Source of the DNA: Leishmania mexicana MHOM/GT/2001/U1103
Lineage: Eukaryota > Euglenozoa > Kinetoplastea > Trypanosomatida > Trypanosomatidae
Reading direction: 5' to 3'
Assembly: GCF_000234665.1 (NCBI RefSeq)
Contig: NC_018310.1
Location: 62,001 to 126,000, forward strand
DNA: 64,000 bases
Part shown: one piece after another, positions 18,490 through 29,450 of the stretch
Layout: every line of letters starts with the position of its first letter
Numbering within the stretch: position 1 is the stretch's first letter
The notes under the pieces: model-generated
What the model saw: only the letters and a program-made list of their open reading frames with translations
Databases searched by the model: none
Told to the model about the DNA's origin: nothing
Translations under genes and position numbers: made by a program

Positions 18490-19326
18490 TCAGTCGTCCT
18501 CGGCATTGATATCGTCGCCGTAACGGGCGAACGACGGGTCGTAAGCAGCCAGCCGCTCACGCATCATCTTGAGTTGCTCGTTGCGCTGTGCAAGGAGATG
18601 CTTCACTTGCTGATACTGCGTCGACTGGTGCAGCCGCGCAGCGAGCTCTCGCTTCGCCTCAGCCACCTCGGCGCGCAGCTCCTGCACTATCACCGCGAGC
18701 GATGGGTCCTGTCCCTGGCACCGGCGCACCAGCTCGGCGGCAAGGCGCTCCTTGTCGTTCATTGCATCCTGCATCGACAGCAAGCTCTCCGTGTCCGACG
18801 AGCGGCCCTTCATCACCTGTGTATAGGCGTCTGTCACTTGCTGCAGTTTCGCCTGTAGCCGCCTCACCTCTGCGTTCGCCTCTGCCAGCTGCCGTGCCGC
18901 CTCCCCAGAGGCCTCCTCCACGGTGAGGGGCGCCAAACGCCCTGCCGGGCCGCTCAACAACTGACGGCCGTGCTCCCCCATCGCGTTCACGCCGCCGGCG
19001 TTGTTCAGCACCGACTTCACGTCAATGTCCAGAGTCAACCGCTGCCGGTCAGCCTCGCGCAGCACCGCGCGCATGAGCTCGGCCGAGGCCGCCGTCGTTC
19101 CCTCCATCTGCGTGTCAACGACACCGAGCATCAACGCCAGCTGTCCATTCAGCATCTGCGCCACCTCCGCCTTTGTATACTGCTCCCGCCACAAGTTGCC
19201 AGTTTGAAACACGCTTGCCTCGACGGTCAAGTCGCGCTTGAACTTGTCGAGGGAGAGGCGCGACCAGCGGAAGAAGTTGTCGATCACGCTTCGCGACTCC
19301 GTCGTGAGTCCCGCCAACGGATCCAT
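18490..19326 (-). CDS. LZTFL1: LZTFL1 / BBS17 homologue, 278 aa
   Basis: The ATG at 19326 (MDPLAGLTTESRS) begins right where similarity to LZTFL1 begins. The N-terminal block (VIDNFFRWSRLSL, VEASVFQTG, YTKAEVAQMLNG) parallels the human order NYMRFARSKRGL, VDSCFQDL, FTIDEVSEVLNG. Residues from about 140 are a long coiled coil. The end (HQSTQYQQVKHLLAQRNEQ then RERLAAYDPSF) parallels human QTAAYRNMKEILTKKNDQ then RKRLAQYEPED. Length is close to human LZTFL1 (299 aa). LZTFL1 binds the BBSome and limits its ciliary traffic; in a flagellate it should act in flagellar membrane protein turnover. An acidic tail (GDDINAEDD) is present. Confidence 0.88.
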   Translation of the reverse strand: MDPLAGLTTESRSVIDNFFRWSRLSLDKFKRDLTVEASVFQTGNLWREQYTKAEVAQMLNGQLALMLGVVDTQMEGTTAASAELMRAVLREADRQRLTLDIDVKSVLNNAGGVNAMGEHGRQLLSGPAGRLAPLTVEEASGEAARQLAEANAEVRRLQAKLQQVTDAYTQVMKGRSSDTESLLSMQDAMNDKERLAAELVRRCQGQDPSLAVIVQELRAEVAEAKRELAARLHQSTQYQQVKHLLAQRNEQLKMMRERLAAYDPSFARYGDDINAEDD

Positions 19327-20865
19327 TCGTGCCACTCTTCGTGCGACGTGTTTAGGATGACTCAACGTGGGCGGTGCTCCATGCAGGCGAGAGTGGCGAG
19401 ACGGGAGGGAGCCGTCTACGATGTGTGTCTGTGTGTGTGTGTGTGTGCGGTGCGTTGTTCTTGACGAGGCGAGACAGTCGGGAGAGCGTACGTAACAAGA
19501 CGAAGGGCAAGAAGAGCAGGAAGTGACGGCGTACAGCGATCCCGAGTAAGTAAAGCGGTGCGCTCCTGCCCGTCGTCCTCGTGTGCGTGTGCGTGTGTGG
19601 ACGTCCGTGCATGGATAGGCAAGGGGACGCCTTCGCGGAGGCGGCTGAGAGAAGAAAAGACGGGGGAGGGGACGACTTGGCGGCCACAGCGAAGAGTGCG
19701 TGCGCCTCGAGTCCCCTCTCCCTGGGTAACGCTCTGATAGAGAGATGGCAGCCAGCCATGCCCGAAAAGGTGCACGCACACGCACATGGATGCAGCTCGC
19801 AGCAAAGGACTCCCACCCCACCCCTCCTCCCGCACTCCGGATACACCTTGACGAGGTACTACTGTCCGCATCCATTGAGGGATGTATCGGGCATGCGAGA
19901 GCAAGTACAGTGGGGGAAGGGTTGGGCAAGGAAGACGAAGAGCAAGCGAAGGAGGCCCCATCGACATGCACGCGCATGCAGCTCTGCCGCCCATCTCGCC
20001 ATATCACAGACCCGTGTGGTCCTGTTATGGGTGTGTGGTGTTGCTGCTGCTTCCGTATCCTTCGTGATGGTATTTCTGATGCGTGTGTTAAGACAGAACA
20101 GTGACACAGATGAAAGGGGGAGGGGAAGAAGGGCGCAAGACGCCCGCGGCACGCCAACACATGGGCGCCCCTCCTACAGGCAACAACGTACACAGAGAGC
20201 GACACACACACACGGGGAGAGGGAGCGCGGGCGCGCGCGCTTGAAAAGCTATCAGGGAAGTGTTGGAGGCGGTGAAGTGAGGGGGAGGCGATAGACACGT
20301 CCCTCTCGACTCACCATTGCGGAGAGCGGAGAGCGGAGAAGGGAGAGGGAGGCTGGGGCTGCACAGGTACACCCTCCTCCCCTCTCACGTGCCGCTATCA
20401 TGGCTACGCCCGCTTCGTTCGTTTTGCTGATCTCATCGTGTCACCACAGGGCACCGTTGCTCTCGCCGGAGGGAGCGATGGCATCAGGAGGCAGGAGTGA
20501 CGCTAATGCGGCCACATGAACACGTGCACCTCACACGCGTACACTCCCTCGCTGTATAGAGAAGACGATGATGGCAGACACACCAGCTGGGACGGAGGCA
20601 GGCAGGGGATCAGGGACGGGTGTGATGGTGCTGGTGCTGGTGCTGGTGGCCCACGCACGGACAACACACCATCATCGACCGAAGAGAACAGGAAATAGGG
20701 GAAGGGGATGGCGCTGGTGAGACACGGACTACGGCAGACGTGGCACAACAAAACAAACCAACACGGAGAGAGGCGCACACACAGGCAATCATACGCGTCA
20801 ACGACCGCAGTGGCACGCGCCCACGCATACGCGCTGACTAGCGTGCGGGCATCCTTACGCGGCCT
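19327..20865. other. Intergenic spacer, 1.5 kb
   Basis: A (TG)n run lies near 19428-19447, with short CA runs and purine tracts, and a TGGTGC-type repeat near 20628-20648. Nothing coding is supported. Confidence 0.45.
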
Positions 20866-23800
20866 TCACATGGGATTCGCTTTCTCCTCCGCCTCAAGCT
20901 CGGTGAGGGTCTTGCGCACCGCCTCCGCCGTGAAGGTGTCCAGCCAGCTCCGGAACAACGAGCCCGTGTTCGTGTACTTGATCTTGAACCGTCCACTGAC
21001 GAAGTCGTCCGGAATGACATGCAGGTCGCGCGACTTGCGGCGCGTGTTCGAGCCGGGGGGCGTCTCATTCGACTCACTGCTTTGGCTTGGCGAGGCCACA
21101 GCTGTCGTCGCCGCCGGCGACGCGGGCTGCGCCGGGTGCTGGTGCTGCTGCGCAGACTTGGGGGCTGGGATGGCGATCCCGCTGGGCGCCGCTGTCGTTG
21201 TTGCCGCCACTGCAGCCGACGCTGGAGCGTGACCAGGCGGCGAGGCGACAGTGGTGGGCGAGCGCTGGGATGTGGAGACCGGCAAGTGTTTGGCCAAGTC
21301 CTGGAGGCTGATCCCGCTGCTCCCTGGGGCAGCCGTGATTTTGAGGCTCGCGGGACTCCCGTGGGTCTCTCTCGTGATTGGCGTCACCGAAGACGTGGAG
21401 GACAAGTGGGCGGTGGCGGAGGCAGGGGTGGCGCGCTTGCCTAGTGTCGCTGGTGCCGGCGTCTGCTCCGCCGCAACGGCACTGCGAGGCCGCGGCACAA
21501 CGCTTGTACTGGCGCCAGCAGTGCTGCTATGGCTCGCACCAGAGTCGGCCGGGGCAGCGCGAGCCGCGGCAATCGTGGGGTTCTGAAACGCTGCAGGCAG
21601 CGATGGCGGCGACACCGTGGACTTGCCCGAGGGGTCTACGTGAATGCCGTTCGCCTGCAGGAGGAACTCCAGCTCCCGCAGCTTGGCCGACCCGTTTGTG
21701 GCGGCGGCCGCAGCGGCCCTCATTTCCAGCTGTGGCTGTGACTGCGGCTGCGGCTGTGACTGCGGCTGCGGCTGTGACTGCGGCTGCGGCTGTGACTGCG
21801 GCTGCGGCTGTGACTGCGGCTGCGCCTGTGGCTGTGGCTGCGCCACATCCGTCGACTTGAGCACAAGCAGCGCCGACAGCTTCGTGATGGCGGCGCGAGT
21901 GTCCTTGAGGCGGCCATCGAGTCGCGTGCCTCCCGTGAAGGGGGTATCGTACACGATTTCTGCTTCCCTCCCGCTGGCCAGCAAGCGCACGATCGTGCCT
22001 TGCGTGCCGAAGGGAACGATGCCCGTGGCGCGGCAGTTCGCGACCCGCGAGCCCAGGTAGAAAGTCTGCTCCTGCGGCAGTGGCAGCGGCACGAGATGGC
22101 CGCAGCTGCTGCGCGTGACAGGAAAGTAGAGCTGGCTGCGGCTTACCTGCCGCAGCGAGAGTTCCTTGAAGCTGCGGTTCTGCTGCTCCTGCAGCGACGC
22201 CTCAAGCTGCTCGAGCAGCTGCTGCGGAAAGGCCTCCTCCGTAGCCGTAATCATTGGCGTTTCGCGCAGCCCCGACTCTATTAAGAACGTCTCGATCTCC
22301 GTTAGCACGTCGTCGACATCCCTGTCGCGCCACGGGCCCGTCAGGAACTGCTGCGGCTCAACGCTGTTCGAGTTTACGCCGCCCGCCTCGATGTACTGGA
22401 TGAGTGGGCGGAACCGCTTCACATAGTCGCGGATCAACTCCTGCGCGTCGCGGGAGAAGTACCATGTGCCGCTGCCACCACGGTTGCTGCTCGAATTACC
22501 GGCGAAGTCGCCCTTCTCGCCCATCTCCAAATGGTAGCCAATGTCCTCCATATCCTTTTCCATGCGGGCAAAGATGTCCTTGTTCCCAACGTACCACGGG
22601 TTCAGACTGTGCTGGACCAGCTTCGCGTACCCGACCTTGGCGATGCACCGCCCGGTGAACTTTAGGCACAGCCCCAGCTCGCGAGAGCCAAACTGAGGCG
22701 ACGTGACGATGGAGCTGCAGATGCTCGTCAGGGTGTGCGGTAAAATGTCGAGACTGATCGCCACCTGCGGCAGCGCCGTCCAGTTGCGCTGCGCGGCAAA
22801 CTGCAGCAGCTCCGCCGGCAGCCGCAGCGGCTCCTGGAACACCTTGAGGCGAACCGTCATCTGATCGCCCTGCTGCGTCGTCGTGTCATGCTGGCCAGCC
22901 GTCACGACGGTGCCACAGCTGCCGTACACGTCCATCTGCGACTTCTTCGACTTGGGCTGCGGACCGATGTAGACGCAGCGGGCACCAAAGGCGCTGTCAC
23001 CTTCGCTGCGGTCACGCTCGACGTAACGGCTGTCCTCCTGCATGTTTATGTTATCCATGGTGCAGATCAGATGAATTGGGTAGCACGTCCAGGTGGTGGC
23101 GAAGTGTCGCTCAATGTGCCCCTTGCGCGTCACCTGCATTCCGTTGAAGCGGTGCACGTACACGAGGACGTCGACCTGCTCCACGCCAAGGCCCAGCTGC
23201 GACTTCATGAAGCGTGCGTGCGTGTCCGCCTCCTTCACGAAGGCAGCCGACTCCTCACGGTTGTTCTTGTGCTCCTCGGTGCCGCTGAAGGTGCCCTCCT
23301 TGCTGTACGAAGCAGTGATGGACTTGTGCACATCCTTGAGGGAGGCGATGCGGGCACGCTTGTAGTGCGGGAAGCCGACGAGCACCTCCTTGCCGACGAG
23401 AGTCGCCACCTGGTCGACCGACTTGGCCTTGAAGAAGTCGCGCATCTGCAAGATGAGACTGTCGTTCTTGGTGGGACGGCCAAAGATCGACACGACTCCA
23501 GCCTCGAAGATCGGCTGGATTAGGTCGCGCTTCGACTGGAGGGTGCTGAAGCCCTCCAGCTGCCGCGTGCCAACGTGCACGCCAGGGCACAGCTGCGGAG
23601 TGAACTTGTCGATGGGAGGGAATGCGTACGTCTCGCGCCTCACGAGGACGTTCCGGAGAGACCCGAACATCCCATCCTCCAGCTCGTATGGCGGCATCTT
23701 GCCGTCGTAGCAGAACCGCAGCGGGGGGCCATTCACGTTGTTTGCGGCGTCCTCGGGGCTGACGTTCTTCTGCACCGACTCGTAGGCGGCGAGCAGCGTG

Positions 23801-25449
23801 CGCTCGTCAATGAAGGGGATCAGCACAATGCCCTCCCACGGCGCGCGCGCGCCTTCGCGGTCGATAACAATGTGCTCGGGCAGGTACTTGGCGAGCGGGC
23901 TACTCGGGCTGCGCAGCAGGGGCCAGTAGGCCTTGGGCATGGACAGGTATGACATGGGTGGCAGCACGGCCAGCAGCTGCTGGTGCGGCTGGAAGGGCTT
24001 GCCGAGCTCGAACGAGACACGGGCGGCGATGGCGGGGAGATTCACCATGTCGCTCGCCATGGGTGCATAGTAGTGCGGGAAGAACCACTTCCATGAAGGC
24101 ACGCCTTGATAGTAGTAATGCATGACCCACATGAGCCCCTCCACGTAGTGCTCCCGCAGCCGGCGCATGTCTGCGCTGTTCGCGTCCCAGCCGCCAGCGA
24201 AGCCGTGCTTTTCGCCGTAGTAGCGCTGCTTGAACTCCAGGATCGACGTGATAGGCATTACGGAGGTGGCGTCCACCTCGTGGGTAGGGTCGCGGCGAGC
24301 GCGGTTCTTCTGGAACTCCGCCTCCTCCTGCTGACGTCGGCGCAGCGTCTCGAACTCGAGCTTGCCGACCTCGTTCAACCACACCTCGGCGTTTCGCCAG
24401 TCGATCTCGCCCTTGTGCGTCAGGTACTTGTTCTTGCTGAGCATGTTGTCCACGTAGATGCGCAGGAGCGCCGGTATGCTGCCATCGTTGATGCCGATGG
24501 TCGGCAGCGTCGGCAGGAAGTCGTTGCCGATAAAGAAGCACATGAAGACGAAGTCGTCGATCACTCGCTCAAAGTCCATACTTGCGCTGCTCTTCGCCTT
24601 CGCCAGGTAGCCCTTCACCTCCAGCTGCAGGTAGTCGCGGAAGACGTTGATGTGCAGCAGCACAAACTCGTCCGCCTTGTGGTACGCTTTGTCCTTCACG
24701 AGGCCCTTCGCCTCATCCTCCTCCTGCCGCTCCCGCTCCTTGCGAGAGCCGGGGCCGAACGTGACCACCTCGCGCAGCAGTACAAAGTGCGGCTCGTGCG
24801 TGGCGAGCGCTAGCATGACGAGATCGGCGTCGAGGCCGTACATGCAGTGGGTCTCGTTGGGGTCGTAGTTAGGCTGCATCTTGCGCCGGCGAATAAAATC
24901 GACGATCTTGTGCTCACCCTCGCCGGGGCAGTCGTGGCCGGAGAAGATGATCTGGCACCCCTGCCACGCCGGATCAGTGGACAGCTTCATTGTGATGAAG
25001 TACTGAAACTCCTTGCTCACGCGCACCATGAACGGGGTGCCAGGGGTGATGCAGTTGCTGTCGAACACGTCCTTCTCCTCCGGCACCTCCTCGCCCATCG
25101 CGAGCGCCTCCTGACGCGCGATCATCATCTCGTAACCGGCACGGTAGCGGCGCTGGCGCTGCTGATTCATTTTCGCGCGCGGCGCGACACCGTCGACGGC
25201 AAGCAGAAAGTACTTGCGCGGCTGGATGGCGTTGAAGAGCTTCTCCAGATAGATGAACATCGCCTGAATCATCTCCTTCTCTGTCGGACTGCGCCGCGTC
25301 GCGTCGACATCGTTCGGGTGCGTGCAGTTGTGGATGATACCATTGATATCGAGGTAGAGGTTGTCCACCGGCGGTGGCGAGTCCTTGAAGGGGGTGATGA
25401 TGGAGGGGAAGCGCTCCGCCGCCCAGCGGAAGAACTTGGGCACACCCAT
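20866..25449 (-). CDS. XRNA: 5'-3' exoribonuclease, XRN1 type (XRNA-like), 1527 aa
   Basis: Start at the ATG at 25449 (MGVPKFFRWAAERFP), the invariant XRN N-terminus, 18 bases after a strong splice acceptor. The catalytic acidic residues of the family are visible: LYLDINGIIHNC (Asp34), LLAVDGVAPRAKMNQQR, CPGEGEHKI, YGLDADLVMLAL and FFIGNDFLPTLP. The middle region (residues ~400-1150) has the XRN1 D1-D3-like domains, with GLMWVMHYYYQGVPSWKWFFP a clear family motif. The C-terminus from about residue 1260 is disordered, with a Gln-Pro-Ser tandem repeat and many Ala/Ser/Pro. The enzyme degrades decapped 5'-monophosphate RNA. Trypanosomatids have several XRNs; length and an XRN1-like C-terminus favour XRNA, without proof. 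Confidence 0.95.
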   Translation of the reverse strand: MGVPKFFRWAAERFPSIITPFKDSPPPVDNLYLDINGIIHNCTHPNDVDATRRSPTEKEMIQAMFIYLEKLFNAIQPRKYFLLAVDGVAPRAKMNQQRQRRYRAGYEMMIARQEALAMGEEVPEEKDVFDSNCITPGTPFMVRVSKEFQYFITMKLSTDPAWQGCQIIFSGHDCPGEGEHKIVDFIRRRKMQPNYDPNETHCMYGLDADLVMLALATHEPHFVLLREVVTFGPGSRKERERQEEDEAKGLVKDKAYHKADEFVLLHINVFRDYLQLEVKGYLAKAKSSASMDFERVIDDFVFMCFFIGNDFLPTLPTIGINDGSIPALLRIYVDNMLSKNKYLTHKGEIDWRNAEVWLNEVGKLEFETLRRRQQEEAEFQKNRARRDPTHEVDATSVMPITSILEFKQRYYGEKHGFAGGWDANSADMRRLREHYVEGLMWVMHYYYQGVPSWKWFFPHYYAPMASDMVNLPAIAARVSFELGKPFQPHQQLLAVLPPMSYLSMPKAYWPLLRSPSSPLAKYLPEHIVIDREGARAPWEGIVLIPFIDERTLLAAYESVQKNVSPEDAANNVNGPPLRFCYDGKMPPYELEDGMFGSLRNVLVRRETYAFPPIDKFTPQLCPGVHVGTRQLEGFSTLQSKRDLIQPIFEAGVVSIFGRPTKNDSLILQMRDFFKAKSVDQVATLVGKEVLVGFPHYKRARIASLKDVHKSITASYSKEGTFSGTEEHKNNREESAAFVKEADTHARFMKSQLGLGVEQVDVLVYVHRFNGMQVTRKGHIERHFATTWTCYPIHLICTMDNINMQEDSRYVERDRSEGDSAFGARCVYIGPQPKSKKSQMDVYGSCGTVVTAGQHDTTTQQGDQMTVRLKVFQEPLRLPAELLQFAAQRNWTALPQVAISLDILPHTLTSICSSIVTSPQFGSRELGLCLKFTGRCIAKVGYAKLVQHSLNPWYVGNKDIFARMEKDMEDIGYHLEMGEKGDFAGNSSSNRGGSGTWYFSRDAQELIRDYVKRFRPLIQYIEAGGVNSNSVEPQQFLTGPWRDRDVDDVLTEIETFLIESGLRETPMITATEEAFPQQLLEQLEASLQEQQNRSFKELSLRQVSRSQLYFPVTRSSCGHLVPLPLPQEQTFYLGSRVANCRATGIVPFGTQGTIVRLLASGREAEIVYDTPFTGGTRLDGRLKDTRAAITKLSALLVLKSTDVAQPQPQAQPQSQPQPQSQPQPQSQPQPQSQPQPQSQPQLEMRAAAAAATNGSAKLRELEFLLQANGIHVDPSGKSTVSPPSLPAAFQNPTIAAARAAPADSGASHSSTAGASTSVVPRPRSAVAAEQTPAPATLGKRATPASATAHLSSTSSVTPITRETHGSPASLKITAAPGSSGISLQDLAKHLPVSTSQRSPTTVASPPGHAPASAAVAATTTAAPSGIAIPAPKSAQQHQHPAQPASPAATTAVASPSQSSESNETPPGSNTRRKSRDLHVIPDDFVSGRFKIKYTNTGSLFRSWLDTFTAEAVRKTLTELEAEEKANPM
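21731..21840. repeat. 18-bp tandem repeat in the XRN C-terminus
   Basis: About five copies of an 18-bp unit (TGTGACTGCGGCTGCGGC on +) with degenerate edges. They encode a Gln-Pro-Gln-Pro-Gln-Ser hexapeptide repeat in the disordered tail. The copies are nearly identical at DNA level, so length variation between strains is likely. Confidence 0.93.
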
Positions 25450-25485
25450 GATAGCAACTTCTTCGGCCTGAAAAGAGAAGCAGCA
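25450..25485 (-). promoter_or_regulatory. Trans-splice acceptor of the XRN gene
   Basis: On the minus strand the pyrimidine tract CTGCTTCTCTTTTCAG ends with AG opposite + 25468-25469, only 18 bases before the ATG. This is the best-formed spliced-leader acceptor in the array and fixes the XRN start. Confidence 0.75.
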
Positions 25486-27461
25486 CCTAGTTGAGATGCC
25501 ACGCACTTGTGCGCGTCACCCCGAGTGCGGCGATAGTGGCTGATGGCGAACGAAAACAAGGGACAACACACCAGGAGAAGCACCCTCAAGGCGGCGCGGA
25601 GATGCCGTATGCGTGTTAGCCCCCCGTGCTCGCGTGCGTCAACGGCAACCCGCTACAGTGGATGCTGTGGAGTGGTGGGGTAGCGGTTCTCCCTCTCGAT
25701 CTCCTTCTCTCCTCCTCGCCGCAGTGTGCAGCGGAGAGGAGCAAATCACACTGGGGAAGAGGGGAGGAGCCCGGCAGACCGAGAAGCAAAATCACCCAAA
25801 TGCCCAAGTAGGACTTGAATGGGGCGCCTCACCGAAGAAGGGACGAGAGGGGTCACGCACACGCACGAGCGAAAGTCTCCGCCAAGGCAACGCCAACAAC
25901 AGCAGCAACAACAAGCAAGAAGAAAGCCCCGCCGTCGCCGCCGCCGCCTTCCATGTGTGTCAGCAGGGCGCAGTCGCACAACGTCGGTCACAACCACAGC
26001 AGCGCGTAACAACCACGCACGCACGCAGAGAGAGACAGGCAGACAGGCAGAGTAATCACGGACACGTGCGCATGCACGTTACCATACACACATGCACACA
26101 CAGGGGCAGATGACGATGCGCGTGTGTGGGTGACACTCGATATGGCTGCCCTAAAACGTACTCAAGAACCTCTGGGCGTGTGTGTGGGTGTGTGTTCGGA
26201 TGGGAGGGGGCGTTGTGCTCAGGTGTGTTGGCAAGGCGCGTATCGATACCCTCCTCCAGAACGCACACACACGCACGCACACACAGAGAAGCGGTGAAGA
26301 GTCCGGAGGACGGATCTTCGAAGACGCCCTACACAACGAAATTAGACGAGGTGGTCGTCGAGTAACAGAGGGTTTGGAGGTGGGGAGACGATCGTGAAAC
26401 TGAGAGACACACACACACACGGGGATGCCAACAGAAAGAAAGACAACAGAAAATGTATACGTATGTATGCGTGTACACTATATCCGAGACATTCCCATGC
26501 GCGCGCGTGTGTGTGGGAGCGGGAGTGGTGCGCGCATACACAGGAGATAGAGATAGACACACACGCAAGACGAAGGAGGGTGGTGGTGGTGGTGGTGCGA
26601 AGTGGCAGAAAGGGACGAGGAAGGATGCGCCATGGCAGTGGCGGCGGCGCATGAGCAGATCGCGAGCCGTCCATTAAAGATGGGCGAGGCGGAGACTGCA
26701 TCACAATGCCAGGCGTCACCGAGGGAAGTGATGCAGCGAGAGGGTGGGAGGGAAGGCTGTGTGGCCAAGCATGTCGATGTGGCCCAGCGTGGCATATCAC
26801 TGCCTCTCCACGAAGTACACGTGCGTGTACAGAGGGGAAGTGCAGGGTGGCATAGGCCCACCTCTATCCGCGCGTACGCGTGCGTGCACGGGTGTGTCAG
26901 CCTGTGTGCATCCAACTATGGGCACATGGACGGATACGCACGCGCAGGCACAGACACCAGTCCGTCTCTCCAGTTCTTTCAGCTGGGATATACCTCCCAT
27001 GTGCTTTCCCTGTTGCCTCCGTCATTGCTGCTGTTTGTGGATCTCGGAAGACAACTTTACATGTACAGACACCCGCACACACATACAAGACACGTATATA
27101 TATATATATATATCCTGCCTTGCATAACGCCCCATGACGACGCACACGCACGCGCGCGTGATGACTTGGATCGCGTCTCGCTCTCTCGACCCCCCCCCAT
27201 CTCTCAGATCGGTGTTGCTGGCGCACCTGTGTCTCTCTGCGGTCCACACACGCGCGCACACGCCATGAAGGGGAAGACCGATAAAGCGCGATGGCAACGG
27301 GGGAGGGTGGCGAATGCGCGTGCTGCACGGGCACGAAGAGCAGGCGATCTCCGGAGTGCAAAGCACAGGAAAAAAAACGGCGGGAAAGATACACGAGATG
27401 GAGAAGACCAACGACTGTACATCAGCAAGCCAAGGCGGCCATCACCCCTTCCCCTCCCTTG

Positions 27462-27510
<49 letters not shown>

Positions 27511-27834
27511 CATGTGCGTCTGGCAGGGCGAGTGGGAAGAAGGGGAAGAGGCGACACGGAGCGACAGCGGCTCTGACGGCGTAGAAAAGTGAGAGACGAA
27601 CGAAGAACACACCCGCGGTGGGAGGCGGCGGAGCTGCGCACCGTACAACAGAGAAGCACCACAGCCTGTCCAATCTGTACACTCATACATACCGAGAACA
27701 AACGTCTACAGAGCCACCCGCGCAGACGCACGCGCACAATCTGGGAGGAGAGCGGGACACAGACGCGCACACGCACACACGCATGGGCGTCACACCGCCG
27801 CCCACCTCCGCCTTTAACAGGCGAATACATACTC
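25486..27834. other. Long intergenic region, about 2.35 kb
   Basis: It lies between the XRN gene and the 312-aa gene and contains simple repeats: CA/TG runs near 26265-26285 and 26408-26420, a TA run at about 27097-27114 and (TG)n at 27463-27506. The middle (26600-26800) is mixed-composition sequence without a supported frame. Most of it is probably the 3' UTR of the 312-aa gene. Confidence 0.45.
27463..27506. repeat. (TG)n microsatellite, 44 bp
   Basis: The longest uninterrupted dinucleotide run in the window, in the spacer downstream of the 312-aa gene. Confidence 0.95.
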
Positions 27835-28773
27835 CTACGCCGTCTCCTCGTCGGCTGCTGGGGCGCCCGCGGCAGCGACGGTCTGGCTGGCCGCCACTCC
27901 AGTACAGCCAAAGCGCGGCTTGCGGGCGTGGCGGCGGCCAACGATGGAGGAGTTCGCCTGTAACGTACCAATGGGCGAGTAATCCTTCTTCACGAGACGG
28001 TTGCGGTGGTTGACCGTCGTCCCCTCGCCCGCAAAGTCCATCGTGTGGTCGCCGAGCTGAAACACTTCGTTGCAGTGGCAGTGGCGGCTGGCGTGCGAAG
28101 TCCCCGTCGCCTCCTCCGGGCGGAGGTACGAGCGCGGGCGGTAGTCGCAGCTGCTGTGCATAAAATTGCTCTGCACGTTGCGCACCCCGTGTGGCGGGTC
28201 CTGCGGGTTCAGCAGGAACGTGTTATAGCTGATCGGAGTGAAGTCATAGCCGGGCTGGCACAAAACCGGCGGAGGGCAGTTCTTGTAGAGCTCCTCTGGA
28301 GCGAAGGTGCGTGGCATGGGCTTGCTGCTAAGGTGGTGGCCGCGCTCATCCACCAGCGGGCGAAGACGAGGTTGCTGCTGCGTGCGGCGCATCGTCGACA
28401 GCGAGAGCGTCTCTGCCTTGAAGACATCATTGGGACTGTACGTCGTGGTGCTCTGAAGTGAGTCCATGACGGACGGCGCCACCCGCTCGAACTGCTCGTA
28501 CCGGCCATCGGAGAAGTTAAGGCGGATCTTGATCGGTCCCCACGGCTTCGCGTTCGCCATCTGCACCGCCGACACGGCATCCTTGTACGTGCACCCGTCT
28601 GGCAGGCTGAACGTCTTCCAGGTGGCGAGCGGGTGGGTGGCAAGGCCGCCGTTGTAGTTCACCTCATCTGGGTCGTAACCTTTCCGGCGCATGGTCGCCT
28701 TGCTCGGCAGGCTCAGCACCGCGTAGCTGGTCGGCACGGCGGCGCTGCTTGGCTCCTTGTACGTCGAGTCCAT
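27835..28773 (-). CDS. Conserved-looking hypothetical protein, 312 aa
   Basis: Start at the ATG at 28773 (MDSTYKEPSSAAVP); upstream sequence is leader. The protein has little helix-forming sequence and many Tyr, Pro, Asn and Arg residues, with segments such as KGYDPDEVNYNGGLATHP, PWGPIKIRLNFSDGRY and YDFTPISYNTFLLNPQD, and a Cys/His pair motif HCHCNEVF. It has no signal peptide or membrane segment. Extended Tyr/Pro-rich proteins of this kind occur among axonemal microtubule-associated proteins, but I see no diagnostic motif. Family and function are unknown. The smooth, non-repetitive composition supports a real gene. Confidence 0.8.
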   Translation of the reverse strand: MDSTYKEPSSAAVPTSYAVLSLPSKATMRRKGYDPDEVNYNGGLATHPLATWKTFSLPDGCTYKDAVSAVQMANAKPWGPIKIRLNFSDGRYEQFERVAPSVMDSLQSTTTYSPNDVFKAETLSLSTMRRTQQQPRLRPLVDERGHHLSSKPMPRTFAPEELYKNCPPPVLCQPGYDFTPISYNTFLLNPQDPPHGVRNVQSNFMHSSCDYRPRSYLRPEEATGTSHASRHCHCNEVFQLGDHTMDFAGEGTTVNHRNRLVKKDYSPIGTLQANSSIVGRRHARKPRFGCTGVAASQTVAAAGAPAADEETA

Positions 28774-29450
28774 ACCTAGGGATAGAGGGAAGCAGCGGAT
28801 GATGTGATGTGCACGTGTGCGCAGTTCGGGTGCACCGGGAAATGGTACAAAACACAAGCACGCGCGGAGACACGCAGAGGCAGACGACGGGCGGCACAAG
28901 GAGGGGGGAAGAGTTGTTGCACGTGCTTTTAGACGCGCAAGGCTATGTAAATGTGTGTGTGTGTGTGTGCGTTGATGAATGTGATTGGTGAAAGTGGTGA
29001 GACGCAAGGGTGCATTCTTGGGCATGTACGGGCGGGAGTGCGTGTAGTGGACGTTGATGCGCGATGGTAGTGTCATGCACGCATCCAGGTAAGAAGAGTC
29101 GAAGGAGAATGTCATCGTGGTCAACGATGGGGATGACGAGTAGGCAGAGGTCTGCATATACCCCCGGGAGGAGAGACCGAGAGAGAGAGATCCAGATGGC
29201 ACCCGGAGAAGGGGGCGGCCGGCGCCTCAACCGTTCCGTCCGTCCCCCTCCCTCTCTCGTGTGGGTCACTGCGTAACACGTGAGGAAGGATGTGATGAAG
29301 CCGCCGCCTCCCCTCCCCCCCTCTCCCCTATGCACCGCTGACAGTGTGTCAGGGGCCGCGGCGAGCATCAGCGGCAATGGTTCTCCGTTTGGCTTTACCG
29401 CCGTTGCCGATGGTACACACACGCAGCGAGAGGGACAGCCACGGGGATTC
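28774..29450. other. Intergenic spacer
   Basis: It contains a (TG)n run near 28952-28970 and a purine-rich stretch near 29166-29190. No gene is seen. Confidence 0.4.

Noticed and set aside
26602..27576. 324-aa plus-strand frame
   Set aside because: It is antisense to the array, reads through TA and TG microsatellites and has no domain.
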